The notes under the pieces were generated by a model. The model was not told where the DNA came from, did no database searches, and saw only the letters and a program-made list of their open reading frames with translations. Source: Zasmidium citrigriseum (Eukaryota; Ascomycota; Dothideomycetes; Mycosphaerellales; Mycosphaerellaceae). From it: a DNA stretch of 64,000 nucleotides. Made by a program: the position numbers and the translations under genes. Numbering within the stretch: position 1 is the stretch's first letter; the number at the start of each line of letters is the position of its first letter. Positions 45,729 to 57,400 of the stretch are shown here, in pieces. The stretch is taken from contig NHNW01000021.1 of the NCBI GenBank assembly GCA_002786025.1, positions 248,001-312,000 of the forward strand, written 5' to 3'.

Positions 45729-47016
45729 CCAATTGCTGCCGGTCTATCTCGACGCCTATCTCTTGACGAAGTCGCCGCTCTTCCTCGAGACCACCCACGA
45801 CATTGCGAAATATCTGACCAGCCGGCCAATGCAATCGTCTCTTGGAGGTATCTGCTCTGCTGAGGATGCTGACTCGCTACCGACTCCTGAGGCGAAGGAG
45901 AAGAGAGAAGGCGCGTACTACGTGTGGACCATGGACGAATTCAAATCCATTCTCAGCGAAGAAGAGGTCAAGGTCTGCTCGAAGTACTGGGGCGTCAAAG
46001 CCGAAGGCAACATCGACCAGCGCTTCGACGCCCAAGGCGAACTCGTCGGCCAGAACACACTCTGCGTACAGTACGAAATTCCTGACCTCGCCAAAGAGCT
46101 CTCCATGTCAACAGAAGATATCACTCGCGTCCTGTCCGACGGTCGTCAAAAGCTCCTCTCCCACAGAGAAAAGACCCGTCCCCGTCCCGCCCTCGACGAC
46201 AAGATTGTGACCGCCTGGAACGGCCTCGCAATCGGCGCCCTCGCCCGCACAGGTGCAGCCCTCAACGCCCCCTCCTACATAACCGCCGCCACCGCCGCCG
46301 TCGAATGCATCCGCACCCACCTCTTCGACTCCACCACCGGCACCCTCAAACGAATCTACCGCGAAGGCCCAGGCGCAACACAAGGCTTCGCGGACGACTA
46401 CGCCTTCCTAATCTCCGGCCTTCTCGACCTCTACGAAGCGACCTTCTCCTGCCAATGGCTAGAATTCGCAGAGACGTTACAGAAGACACAGAACAAACTT
46501 TTCTGGGACGAAGACAAATTCGGCTTCTTCTCCACCCCCGCCAACCAACCCGACATCCTGATCCGCACGAAAGACGCTATGGATAACGCCGAACCCAGTG
46601 TGAACGGCGTGAGTGCTTCGAATCTCTTCCGTTTGGGCTCGTTCTTCAACGACGAGATGTACACCAAGATGGCCAAACGCACCGTCGCGGCGTTTGAGGT
46701 CGAAATCGGTCAACATCCCGGCTTGTTCAGTGGCATCTTATCCAGCGTCGTGGCGTCAAAAATGGGCGTGAAAGGCGTCATGATCGTTGGCGAGGGCGAA
46801 GCACAAGACTTTGCAGTGAAGAGAGCGAGGGAGATTGTGAGGCCGAATTATACAGTTGTGAGGGTTGGTGGTGGGGCGGAGAGTGCGTGGTTGCAGGAGA
46901 GGAATGAGTTGTTGAAGGGCTTGGATGGGGAGAAGCAGCGTATGGTGCAATTGTGTGAGGACGGGGTTTGTAAGTTGTTGGATGCGAAGGAGGTGGAGGG
47001 GTTGTTTGAGGCGTGA
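44605..47016 (+). CDS. DUF255 thioredoxin-fold protein (SPATA20/YyaL family)
   Basis: This single-exon protein is 803 aa from the ATG at 44605. It has an Arg-rich leader (MHVAAARRGRTLLLLSRRFS ... RNLRSYAT) that looks like a mitochondrial presequence; the ATG at 44809 (MDTPRGPDRA) would give a shorter, cytosolic form. The family core starts at NRCGESKSPYVRSHMENPTA, contains the CxxC motif GYSACHWCHVMAHESFDD, the cis-Pro-type GGWPLNVFVTPDLMPIFGG, and then an (alpha/alpha)6-barrel region (HFEKMLYDNAQLLPVYLDAY, TAWNGLAIGALARTG, ADDYAFLISGLLDLYEA). The family combines a thioredoxin fold with a sugar-epimerase-like barrel; its reaction is not established, so only a redox-active CxxC is claimed. Confidence 0.93.
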
Positions 47017-47384
47017 AAGTGAGAGATGATGAGAGATATGACCGATTATGTGTATGAATAGATACAGCCTCAGGGCGAAGATCATAAGACCATGACGCTT
47101 TTATTGGAGAGCACAAATGGAAAGAGATACCAGCAAGATGAATCTGTACCGAGTTTCCATTATGTTTTTGTTTGAATTTGGGGGGTATCATAGTTTACTC
47201 GACGGTCAGAGATGCCGACGAGTCTGTGGTTCATTCTTTCATCCAAGGACCATCACATGTGCACAGCAGTCTCCAAGCTGCTGTGCTGTCCTCGAACGAT
47301 CCTGTTGATTTTCAAGCCGGGGCGTGTAGCCCGTTATCCTGCGACCGCCCGCTTCTATTATCCAACACTCTCGCACTTCTTCGC
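47017..47384. other. Convergent intergenic spacer
   Basis: This 368-bp stretch lies between the convergent stops of the DUF255 and HAD genes, holding both 3' UTRs. No gene is seen. Confidence 0.45.
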
Positions 47385-48757
47385 TCAAACACCTGCCGCA
47401 GAGACTCTCGCCATGCCAGGAACGGCTGGCGGGTTGGGATCATAGACGAAAGGATGAAGCCGTATGTACGCACTTACATCTCGCTGCGATCGCAAGTCAT
47501 CCAGGTAAAGCGCGACTTGACCCAAGATGTCCGTCTTCATCTGATGCGGCTTTGCCTCGAACTCCTCCAACTCAACGAGGTTATACGGCTCGCTGGCAGA
47601 CTTCTCGACGCTATCGTCGATGAGTACTGTGTTGGCCTGCGTCCATACACCACCTGGCACGGGGTTGCTCGCTTGGATCTTTGGATCACTCCAAACCCAC
47701 GAGAGCTGCTTATACACTTGTACCTTCATGTTGTAAGCATGCGAGGGAATACGGAGCGTATCACGACCCCAGACTGCCGCCAGCTTCGACCGCTGCTCAC
47801 GCGTGAAGAGGTCTGAACACATCTTGGCTACGTTCTCGGGCTTTGACGAAGACCAGACCATTACCGTATGATTGCTGAACAAGTATTCCAAGAACTCATA
47901 GAGATGTGGTCGCGCCGTGAAGGCGTTGTTACCACCAAGCTGCTTGCGGCGTAGCAATGTTCCGTTGAGATCCAGAATGACGAGCAATGGTCGTGAGATG
48001 TCCAGGAGCTGTGGCGGCTGAGTCGCATAATGTAAGTACGTGGGATTCGGGACCGGCGGCTGTATGATTCTCACGCGCTTGGCTTGTCGCGGGTCGTACT
48101 TGGACTTCGGAGTTGCATGCTGAGCGATGTGTTCTTGAGCGGCTTGAAGTGGCTCCTGCAGCCCTGTGAGAGCTGTCTGATTCTGGTTCTGCTCAGCAAG
48201 AGCAGCAAGCCTCTCAAGTTTCTTTTCGCGCTTGGATTTACGACCCTTCTTCTCGTGAATTGGGGCAGCTGGTACCGGACCGGCGGTTTCCTTTGAGAAC
48301 CTGGCCTTCTTGTTAATTCCCAATCGGTTGAACAGGTTCTTCGCAACTGACTCAAGAGCCTGCCGATTGATCGGCGTGAAGGTGGGAGCGTTCACATTCA
48401 GATGCTGGTTCGTCGGTGGGAAATACTGCTGAGGAGGGGCAGCTGGATAGTAAGGTTGTGTCAGCTGCTGTGGATATTGCGACGCCCACCAGGTTTGCTG
48501 TGGGCCAGCGAACTGAGATTGTGGAGCATACCAATTGCCTGCGTGTTGCTGTCCTGGTCGCCATTCCTGCGGCGGTGTGGAGGGATATAGCCTGCTGCTG
48601 AGCGACGGTCGGCTCCAGGCGTGCCGATGATGGGATCGTCGGGCTTCCTCCTGTTGCGGTTGCGCTTGCCCTTGCCTCGAGTATCGGTGGTCTCCTCTTT
48701 GACCAACGTGAGTTTGGCGACTTCCGCCGTCAAAGAATTGTCCTCCTCCATATCCAT
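47385..48757 (-). CDS. NIF/FCP1-type HAD phosphatase, two exons
   Basis: The preferred model is 427 aa: exon 1 48757..48532 and exon 2 48442..47385, separated by an 89-nt GTATGC...ATCCAG intron with a GCTGACAC branch. Exon 1 encodes MDMEEDNSLTAEVAKLTLVK, RGKGKRNRNRRKPDD and AGYIPPHRRRNGDQ with strong GC3 bias; the join QAIAAPPQQYFPP keeps frame. The catalytic domain at about residue 240 onward has LLVILDLNGTLLRRKQLG (a DxxGT motif with Leu-Asn in place of the usual second Asp region), HTVMVWSSSKPENVAKMCSD and NTVLIDDSVEKSASEPYN. These are the FCP1/NIF HAD motifs; the canonical DxDxT second Asp is Asn here, so activity is uncertain. A Gln-rich read-through frame extends upstream to 48974 without splicing, which is the alternative model. 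Confidence 0.8.
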
Positions 48758-49617
48758 AGAAAGTTGGCGCGAAGGATGGTTGGGGCGGCGGAGTTTGGTA
48801 GGAGGGCGGTGTTGGTAGGTGGTTGTTGGTGAGTGGAAGATTGTAGGCAGTCAGCGGTGCGGCAGCGGAAAGGTCGCGCAGGCCGCCCATCTTGTTTGGA
48901 GAGTTAGCGTGACCAGATTCGCTGCAGTCGGGCGACGAGACTGGAGTGGGATACCTTGACGCCGCGAGCGACATGATGGCGTGCTGGAGTACAGAGAAAG
49001 AAGGCGTTGGGGGATGTTTTGGTGAAAAAGAGAGGAATCTGCACACGGGCGTGAAAGGTGAGGTTGGCCAGCCGGGAGGCGCGCTAGGGCCTCGCCACCA
49101 AGACGACTGCTCCTCCTGTGTACTACCCACCACAACAACCCGGCGGACCCATCTTTGAAGCCCAGAAGCTCCCGTCGTCCTTCTGCCCTCGGACGTCCCC
49201 TAAGCGATCCCCAACTTTGCGGACACAGGCTAAGAGCGTAACAGGACCTCCAATACCTCAGAGCCGCTTACTCTTGCGGAGAGAGCTAGTTCGGTAATTT
49301 GCCAGTGTGAGCAGAAGAAGGAGGGTACCTGACGCTCGTCATCCTTTTGGCGGCCTCTCTCGCAAACGTGGCTATGCATTTGCAGGGCACATGCACTGCA
49401 GCCTCCCAGTCGAACGCCACTGATCTCATTTTCGAAGCGCCGACATGCCAACGCTTTGCAGCTTGCAGGGCTGTGCGTCTCAGCCCTCATTCTACGTTGG
49501 ACTTTACCCGTGGCTGAAAATCCTTTGCGAGTGATATGTTCTTTTGGGCAGCGCAATGAAAATGCAAGTCTTACGAGACCGGGCACATGCTGTCGACAAC
49601 CGGATCGAGAATGCGAC
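48758..49617. promoter_or_regulatory. Divergent region, HAD phosphatase / NLR gene
   Basis: About 860 bp lies between divergent starts. An alternative ATG for the phosphatase lies at 48974 (MSLAASRYPTPVSSP...), whose frame is continuous with exon 2 if the intron is not removed. The rest shows no gene. Confidence 0.4.
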
Positions 49618-52600
49618 ATGCGACTTTTGCGGCTGGACGATCAGGGAGAACTCGGCCTCACCACGCACGATACCGACAACATTCCACCTTATGCTATCCT
49701 GTCTCACACTTGGGGTCCAGATGCCGAAGAGCTCACCTTCCAGGATGTAGTAAATCATCGCGGTCAGGACAAAGCTGGCTATGCTAAAGTTCGCCTCTGT
49801 GGAGAGCAGGCTCGGAAAGATGGCTGCCACTTCTTCTGGGTCGACTCTTGCTGTATTGACAAGACTAACAGCACCGAGCTTTCGGAGTCCATTATCTCAA
49901 TGTTCCGGTGGTATAAAAGGGCATGGAGGTGTTATGTCTACCTCCAGGACGTCTCGAGTCGCATCCACGATCGCTCCCTCCAGCCTGAGGGAATGTGGGA
50001 GACAGCGTTTCGGAACAGTAGGTGGCATACGCGTGGATGGACTTTGCAAGAACTACTTGCTCCGACGATTGTTATCTTCTTCTCTCAGGAATGGGATCTA
50101 CTGGGTGACAAGAACACTCTTGAGGTGCTTATTAGTGAAATCACGGGAATACCAGTACGTGCTTTGCAGGGAGTGCCCCTTTCCGAGTTCGCACCAAACG
50201 AGCGACTGCGCTGGTCAGTGAAGCGTAAAACTCGACGGAGAGAAGACAAGGCATATTGTCTATTGGGAATCTTCAATGTTTTTCTTCCACCATTGTACGG
50301 CGAAGAGGAGCACGCTTTCTACCGACTACAAGAGGCTATAAGTAGCCGTTGGCCCCAGTTTGATCCGGCAATTGTCGCAGCTTGCTCTTCGAGTGTTCGT
50401 CGCTTGACAGATCAAGCAGCCTCCTGTGCGGAAGGAAAGCCAGTGGACACCGTGGGGCAGCGTCGGGAAAAGATGATGAAATCGTTAGCCTTCGATCACA
50501 TGGACACTCGTCGTTCCACCATCAGGAATGCTCAGCGAAAGACGTGTGAATGGCTTTTGCAGCATCCCACTTATCTTGCATGGAACGATGCAGGCAAACC
50601 ATTTCAGGAGCGAGATATACTTTGGATCAACGGAAAGCCAGGAGCGGGGAAATCGACGTTGCTGAAGTTTGTAGAGGCTCGTGCAAGGGCCTGTAGGAAG
50701 GTTGAGAGTGAGGTCTTGATCTCATTCTTCTTCAATGCAAGAGGTGGAGAGCTAGAAAGGACGACTATTGGGATGTATCGATCCCTGCTCTTCCAACTAT
50801 TCAACCAGGAACCTAGCCTCCAATCTGCTTTAGACGAGATGGTTCCACTAGCGACGGGTCCACCACCTCCTTGGACGTTACAGACATTGCAGTCGATCTT
50901 CACGGCTGCTGTAGCTGATCTGGGAAAGAGATGCCTCACCTGCTTCATCGATGCGCTCGACGAGTGCGAGGAACCACAAGTACGAGATATGGTCTCGCTA
51001 TTTGAAGATCTTGGAGACAGTGCAATCGAAAGCGGAACCCAGCTCAGAATCTGTTTCGCCAGTCGCCATTATCCTGAAATCCGGGTGAAGAAGGGATTAA
51101 GCATGGTTCTGGAAGCGGAAGACGGTCATGACGAAGACTTGAGAGAGGTCATCCGGCGTCAGCTTGAGGTGGGGGACGGAGAACATGTTGACCGAATTCG
51201 AAAGCGGATAGTGGACAAGTCAAGTGGCGTATTCATGTGGGCTGTCATCGTGATCGCTCTTCTCAATGAAGAATATCGGAGGGGACGGATGTGGGCCGTT
51301 GAACGCAAACTCGAGGGAATTCCGGAACAGCTGAGTGATCTCTTCAGAAACGTTCTACGACGTGATGAAGTCCATCAAGACGAACTTCTACTCTGTCTCC
51401 AGTGGATTTTGTTCTCCAGGCGGCCCCTCCGGTACGAGGAATTCTATTTCGCTATGGCGGCTGGGCTTGATCAGACGCAGCCAGCGTCTTGGGATCGAGG
51501 AAGGGTGAAACCCGAAGACATGATCCGCTTCGTCACAGCATCGTCCAAAGGACTTGCGGAGGTCACGAAATCGGAGAAGCCGACCGTGCAGTTCATTCAT
51601 GAGTCTGTGCGAGATTTCCTTCTCAAAGATGGTGGCCTCTGTGAGTTGTGGCCACAACTCACTGGTAACTTGGAGAGTGTAAGTCACGAGCGGCTTAAGC
51701 AGTGCTGTCAGCGGTACATTCCAATCGGTGTATCGGGGGTTGTGCCACCGCGCCAGACCCTTCTCGAGTCGTTCACGGCCTCGCAGCTTCGAGAAGGGGT
51801 GCAACGGCTCCAAGAAGATATCGCCCTCGAGTTCCCTTTTCTGCAATACGCAAATGAGCATATCTTGTATCATGCAAACGAAGCAGCACAAGATCTGTGC
51901 CAGGGAGGATTTCTTGAGGATTTCGCCTTCGACGCCTGTATCGATGCTGTGAACGTCTTCAGGCCGCCTGAGAAATATCTTCACAGCGCAAGTGTGACGC
52001 TCTTGCACATTCTTGCCGAGGACGGCCTGGCCCGGCTCATGGAACCACCCTCTCTGAGGACCCTATGGACCCGTATCCCGGGAGAACAGTATGGGTATCC
52101 ATTCTTGGCAGCATTTGCAAACGGTCATCGACAGTGTCTTGCGTTGTTGCTTGATGAAGAGCTATCGTTGTCCTTGGACTACATCACGAAGGATCCTGGG
52201 TTTGGCGTACCATCGGAACTCCATTCTGGCGATGATGCGCTGCTCTGGGCCGCCAGGAACAAGAATTGGTACCTGGTTGAATACATACTTTGCTCGTGCC
52301 GCGAGCTTGAAATCTTCTCGGTCACCAAGATATCTGGTGATGGGCGAGATGTGCTATCTTTCGCCGCAGAACATGGTCCGGCGACAATGGTCGAGCGATT
52401 GTTAGAGCTGGGTGTCAGCGTCGACCAAATGACACATCCGAGACAAAAGTCTCCTATATATTGGGCAGTGAAAAATAAAAGGAAAGACACCGTGGACTTG
52501 CTGCTTGCCAGAGGCGCCAATATGCGCGGCATGACGACCTCGTTGTGTACCTGGACATTGGAAGCTGCATCTTCACTTGGCTACGAGCAGGTAGTCCGAA

Positions 52601-53256
52601 TGCTCCTTGCAATTGGGGTAAGCCCATCCAGCAACGGATTGCAATTAGCATCCCGGGAGGGTCGAGCAAACATTGTAGAGATGCTCCTCCCGTCCATGGT
52701 GCATCCTACCAGCGGCGCGTTGCAGGTGGCGTCTGAAGAAGGCAACGAAAAAATAGTCGAGATGCTTATAGAGGCTGGAGCGGTAGCTCGTGACAACAGT
52801 GCTTGGCGCGGTGCCCTTGCTCTGTACAGTGCATCCTCAAAAGGCTACGAGAAGATTGTGCGGAGGCTCATAGATGCTGGTGCCCACTTGAACGATGCCA
52901 GTGTCCCAGCGCTGTGGGCAGCATCAAACAAGGGCCATGGCACAATTGTACAAATGCTTATCGATGCTGGAGCGGACGTCAACTGCGGCAAATACAGCAC
53001 TCCGATCTACATCGCCTCACGCGGAGGCCATGAAGACATAGTGCGGATGCTCATACATGCTGGGGGACGTCTCAACGATGGACCCGCCACGGCGCTGCGG
53101 GCAGCATCACTGCAAGGCCACGAAGAGATCGTACGGATGCTCATCGATGCTGGGGCGGACGTCAATTGCAATGACTTCAATCCGCTTCAAGGGGCGTTGT
53201 CCGGTGGTCATGAAAGAATTGCACGGATGCTCAGAGATGCTGGCGCGACTGAGTAG
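49618..53256 (+). CDS. HET-NACHT-ankyrin NOD-like receptor (NLR)
   Basis: This intronless 1212-aa protein has the full three-part fungal NLR layout. The N-terminal HET domain begins MRLLRLDDQGELGLTTHDTD and has YAILSHTWGPDAEELTFQDV, FFWVDSCCIDKTNSTELSES and TRGWTLQELLAPTIVIFFSQ (about residues 1-230). The NACHT ATPase domain has a Walker A (WINGKPGAGKSTLLKF) near 338 and a Walker B (CFIDALDECEE) near 442. Residues about 905-1212 form roughly ten ankyrin repeats, the last ones very regular (GHEEIVRMLIDAGADVNC). HET domains trigger non-self recognition cell death; NACHT/ANK arrays act as sensor and switch in such proteins. The frame is complete, with no stops and no RIP, so it is probably functional. 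The ligand and partners are unknown. The start at 49618 matches the HET consensus. Confidence 0.95.
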   Translation: MRLLRLDDQGELGLTTHDTDNIPPYAILSHTWGPDAEELTFQDVVNHRGQDKAGYAKVRLCGEQARKDGCHFFWVDSCCIDKTNSTELSESIISMFRWYKRAWRCYVYLQDVSSRIHDRSLQPEGMWETAFRNSRWHTRGWTLQELLAPTIVIFFSQEWDLLGDKNTLEVLISEITGIPVRALQGVPLSEFAPNERLRWSVKRKTRRREDKAYCLLGIFNVFLPPLYGEEEHAFYRLQEAISSRWPQFDPAIVAACSSSVRRLTDQAASCAEGKPVDTVGQRREKMMKSLAFDHMDTRRSTIRNAQRKTCEWLLQHPTYLAWNDAGKPFQERDILWINGKPGAGKSTLLKFVEARARACRKVESEVLISFFFNARGGELERTTIGMYRSLLFQLFNQEPSLQSALDEMVPLATGPPPPWTLQTLQSIFTAAVADLGKRCLTCFIDALDECEEPQVRDMVSLFEDLGDSAIESGTQLRICFASRHYPEIRVKKGLSMVLEAEDGHDEDLREVIRRQLEVGDGEHVDRIRKRIVDKSSGVFMWAVIVIALLNEEYRRGRMWAVERKLEGIPEQLSDLFRNVLRRDEVHQDELLLCLQWILFSRRPLRYEEFYFAMAAGLDQTQPASWDRGRVKPEDMIRFVTASSKGLAEVTKSEKPTVQFIHESVRDFLLKDGGLCELWPQLTGNLESVSHERLKQCCQRYIPIGVSGVVPPRQTLLESFTASQLREGVQRLQEDIALEFPFLQYANEHILYHANEAAQDLCQGGFLEDFAFDACIDAVNVFRPPEKYLHSASVTLLHILAEDGLARLMEPPSLRTLWTRIPGEQYGYPFLAAFANGHRQCLALLLDEELSLSLDYITKDPGFGVPSELHSGDDALLWAARNKNWYLVEYILCSCRELEIFSVTKISGDGRDVLSFAAEHGPATMVERLLELGVSVDQMTHPRQKSPIYWAVKNKRKDTVDLLLARGANMRGMTTSLCTWTLEAASSLGYEQVVRMLLAIGVSPSSNGLQLASREGRANIVEMLLPSMVHPTSGALQVASEEGNEKIVEMLIEAGAVARDNSAWRGALALYSASSKGYEKIVRRLIDAGAHLNDASVPALWAASNKGHGTIVQMLIDAGADVNCGKYSTPIYIASRGGHEDIVRMLIHAGGRLNDGPATALRAASLQGHEEIVRMLIDAGADVNCNDFNPLQGALSGGHERIARMLRDAGATE

Positions 53257-54466
53257 ACACATCTGAACAATTACCAGCGCTCCCGTAGTAGAGCTTCTTG
53301 CCTTGACGACCAGCAGCGCGGAGACTAGATTGGGACGCTGAGCACAATGTGCAGCATCTATAGGATATGAAGACCGCAATGATGCTAGGAGCAGGCCATG
53401 GCAGCAAAGAAAATGGCTACCCCTCTCACTCTGCCCAGGCGGCACCATCAGCTCTCTCCGAGCACATATCTACAAGCTCTTGAAGGACTTGCTGAACCAC
53501 TATGGGTTTCGAAGAATTTGGGGACAGCCGAGAATATCTTCCACTTTGAGCGGAACAATGAGGGCAGGAGCAAAAGAAGGGCCACGGCGAAGATCACGAT
53601 TTGATAAGGATGAGTAATTGTTGAGGGAGATCTCCCAGCGAGCACGCTGGCCAGTCAATCTAACGCCAAAGGCTAGGAATGAAGAAGTGACCGTTGGGGA
53701 TGAGAAGGAGAAGGAAATTAGGAAGAAAGAACTATGGCAACAACTTCAGATTCAAGAGCCACTATCATACAAGCATTGCCAAGAAGTGTCGTAGAGTCGT
53801 GGTCGAAGAGTCTGAATATCCATCTCATGTCTAGAATCCAGTGGTTGGTACCCAAAACCCAACCCCCATCACATCCAGCCCATTCTTGAAAGTAAACCCA
53901 AAGAAACACAAGACACAAAGTGCACCCATAAACCCAAACCCAAGAGATGCCTGTGACCGGCTATGCAAACTTTTCGTATCTTTTTCTTCTTCTTAATACA
54001 AGCCCATTTCTTCGTCGTCGATTTGTCTCGTTCTCGTATCGTACCGTACCCTGCTGTAGTCGTCGTCGTGAATTGGTGTCGCAAAAATTTGCAGAATCGA
54101 AAAAAGTGCAGAAATGAAAGGGTGAGCTGCAAAGGAGCCAGGAGAAAAGCGCCGTCGAAGATGCAACCGCAAGGTGGTGTTACAGGAGCATCCAAGATGT
54201 CCGTCGTACGCCGTTTGCATGCAAGATCTCGGTGTTGGAAACAAGTGCTGATTCTGCTCGGACCGAAGCTGTCGAAGTAAAGAGCCGCACGTCTATTCGT
54301 GTCAAGGTGTCGGCCGTGTCAGAAACTCGTAGCTCATGCTGAAGTGAAGGATGCCGTTGAAGTCGTTAGATCGCCTGAGCAGACCTTGCCAGACGCCGTT
54401 ACAGGACCGAAAGGGATCGGCTGTGTGCCGCTGTACTGATACAAGCGCTACGTCGGTGTCGTAGAC
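53257..54466. other. Convergent intergenic region, NLR / PUF
   Basis: This 1.2-kb stretch lies between two convergent stops. No gene is recognised; it is likely to hold a long 3' UTR of the PUF gene, which is common for this family. Confidence 0.45.
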
Positions 54467-57400
54467 TTAGAAGTGGCCATATGGCTGACGGCCAGGAGTG
54501 ACGCCGGCGTAGCCTGGGCTGGAGAAGCCGTTCTGGAAGGCCTGGGCGCCGTTGAACATGGCGTAGTTGGGACCGCCGCGCTGTGGAGTTGGCGAGGCGA
54601 TGCTCTCGCCGTTGCCGTAGCCGGGACCGTAGTTGACGCCGTCATAGCCACCTGGAGTGAATGGACCGCCGTTGGCACCCCACTGTGGTGGAGCGCCGAT
54701 GATGCCCTGGCGGTTGGCGCGGGAGGGAGCAGATGGAGTCTGCTGAGCGCCAGCTGGAGGACCTGGGAAGGTCGTGATGGAGTGACCGTTGGACGACTCG
54801 AGAGGCGAGAGGACGGTGCCAGACGAGTTGGCGTTGCGGTTGTCGAAGTCGGCAAGCTTGCTCTGGATGCGGCGGCCGTGAGGAGTGTTGCGGATGCCGG
54901 GCAGGATCATGCGCACATTCTCCATGATCATCGGCTTCACAGCCTCGTCAGCAAAGTCCATGGCGGTCTGGACGACGTAGTTGGCAAAGCCGTCACGGAG
55001 GAGCTTCTCGAGGGTTTGAGGAGCCGCGATCTCCTCGATGAAGCGGCGACGAGTCTCTGGCTGGGCGCAGCGAATGCACTTCTCGATCACGTTGGAGCTG
55101 AACTTCTGGCGGGAGAGGTTGGCGATCTCGCCGTAGAAGGCCTGGCAGAGCGGCTCGGTGAAGCATGGCTCGGAGAGGTCGAGGATGTACTGAACCACGT
55201 AGTTGCCGAAGGGGTCTTGGACGAGAGCGTAGGCGTTGTCGATGACGTGATCGACCATCTTACCCTTCTGGAGACCGTCGGCGTGGTCGATGCAGCGCTG
55301 AAGGACACAGCAGCCGTGACGGTGGGTGCCGACAATGACGCAGTGATCACCAACAGCCTCGAAGATGAAAGAGGCGTCGATCGAGGAGAGGTGGTTCAAG
55401 CACTTCTGGATGACGTGGTTGCCGTTCAGGTCTTGAATGAGCACGACGACGTCGTTGCGAAGGGCCTCGATGATGAAAGCAGTCTGCTCGGGAGTGCTGA
55501 TGTACTCAATCATCTTCTGGAGAGCACGAGTGCCGTGCTGGTTGAGAGCGATGGTCTTCATGGAAGGCATGGCGTTCTGGATGAGGACAAGGCGCTGCTC
55601 GTCGTTGGCGCTCTCGAGCAACTTCTGGCAGAGGTAGTTGCCGAATGGGTCAACCATCAAGTCGATCATGTGGTCTTTGACTTCGTTGAAGATGATCTGG
55701 ACAGTGGTCTCACTACGCTCTTCGAGCTTTCTCTGAAGGAAGCGGCAGCCGTGCTGGTCTTTGCAGAGCGTGTAAATCTCGCCAGCGACCTGCTCGACGT
55801 TGATGGAGTTGAACTTGGCCTGGGCCTCTTCAGCAGCTTGGCGACGCTGCTGGACGTTGGCACGCGGGCCATCGAAGCGGCCAGCACCAGCACCTGCCTG
55901 ACCAGATGGTGAGAAGTGCTGGTAGCCGCCATACCCGTTGCCATGAGAGTAGGGGTTGTTGACTTGGTTGGCCCACTGGCCTTGTGGACCGTAGCCGTTG
56001 CCGCCGTTAAGGTTCATGTTGGCGTAGCCGTTCGTCATCATCTGCATGCCATAGCCGCCGTAGTAAGCAGCTGGCTGGCCGTATGGAGTCATGTTGGGAC
56101 TGCCGAAGCCTGGTGCGTGGCCGTTCTCTTGACCGTTGGGACCGAAGGGAGTAGCGTTCGCTTGGAGACCGGAGGGGACCTGGCTGTAGATGTCTTGACC
56201 GTCGTTTGACTTGATTGGAGAAGTGAAGTCTTGGCTCTGGCGGTTGGACGAAGGCGAGAACTGAGTGGGAGCACCAGCGTTCTGCTGTGGAGAGGCAAGG
56301 TGAGACGACTGAGTCGGTGGTGATGCGAGAGAAACGTCGCCGTCTTGGCCTTCGCCGTTGATGCTCTTGAGGGTGGGGATGTCGTTGGTGGAGTAAGAGG
56401 ACTGAGGAAGCTGGGAGCCGTTTGCGAGAGCACGAGGCGGTGAAGCGAGAAGGCCGGGACGCTTCGTCTCGGCGGAGAAATGGACCTCCATGGAGCGGCG
56501 GTTGTTTGCAGTGTTGCGGGCGGTGTCGTTAGCGTTGGCCAAGATGCTGTTGAGCGGAGCGATGCTCATGTTGCCGCTGAGAGCACTGGGTGGTAAGGAG
56601 ATGCGGTGACGGCTAGCCGAAGCACGGTCGGATAGCTGCTGCTCGTCGGCGGATGACGAAGCCAAGTCGAGGGCGGCTGCAGAAGACAAGGAGATGTCGC
56701 CGTTCTCTTCGCGGCGGATGAGCTTGGGGAAGCCGTCGGCAGTGTGCTGCACTTGGAGGTATGTCTTGATGTCGGGTGGCGAAGTCTGGTTGGACTTGGT
56801 CGGAAGGGCGGGCAGCTTCTCTGCGTCGTCGAAAAGGAAGCCTGTGGTGTTGACAGGACCGAGAACGAGATCGGTGGTGTTTCGCTTGCGGTCGTAAGAG
56901 GTGATGGGCATAGAATTGCGGTTCGGACTGGTGGAGGTTGGTGGTCAGTTCTGCTGTTGAGAGGAAGCGGATGGAGGTAGTTATAGGTCGGAGGGCAATT
57001 GTCGAGATCTCAATCAGACAATAGCCATTGTCGTGTGTTGAGAAGAAGGGTAGGATTGTTCAATGAACGGACTATTGTGAGGTGCCGACAATAGTGAGTC
57101 GACAATAGTAAGTGAGTCCGTGCCAAGACACGTGATCGTGCCAAGACTTTGGGTGCATGTGAATGGAACGGGAAGCAGCACAACATCGAGCAATGGATAG
57201 GGGATACTCACTTCGCCGCGCGCCGGAAACTGCTGTCGTATCCGTAGATGAAATCCTCGTCTTCCTCTTCGTCGTCGGACTGGCGTCGTGAGCCAGGCAC
57301 CGATTGTGATGGCAGATTGTTGGCGGTGTTGGTATTGTTGTAGGTGCGAGCAAGACCGATAGTCGGTGAAGTCAAATGAGTACTCGCACGGTTTGGTCGC

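Noticed and set aside
49618..53256. Bacterial-style antiphage system reading of the NLR
   Set aside because: The HET domain and the fungal context identify a fungal recognition gene; there is no prokaryotic neighbourhood.
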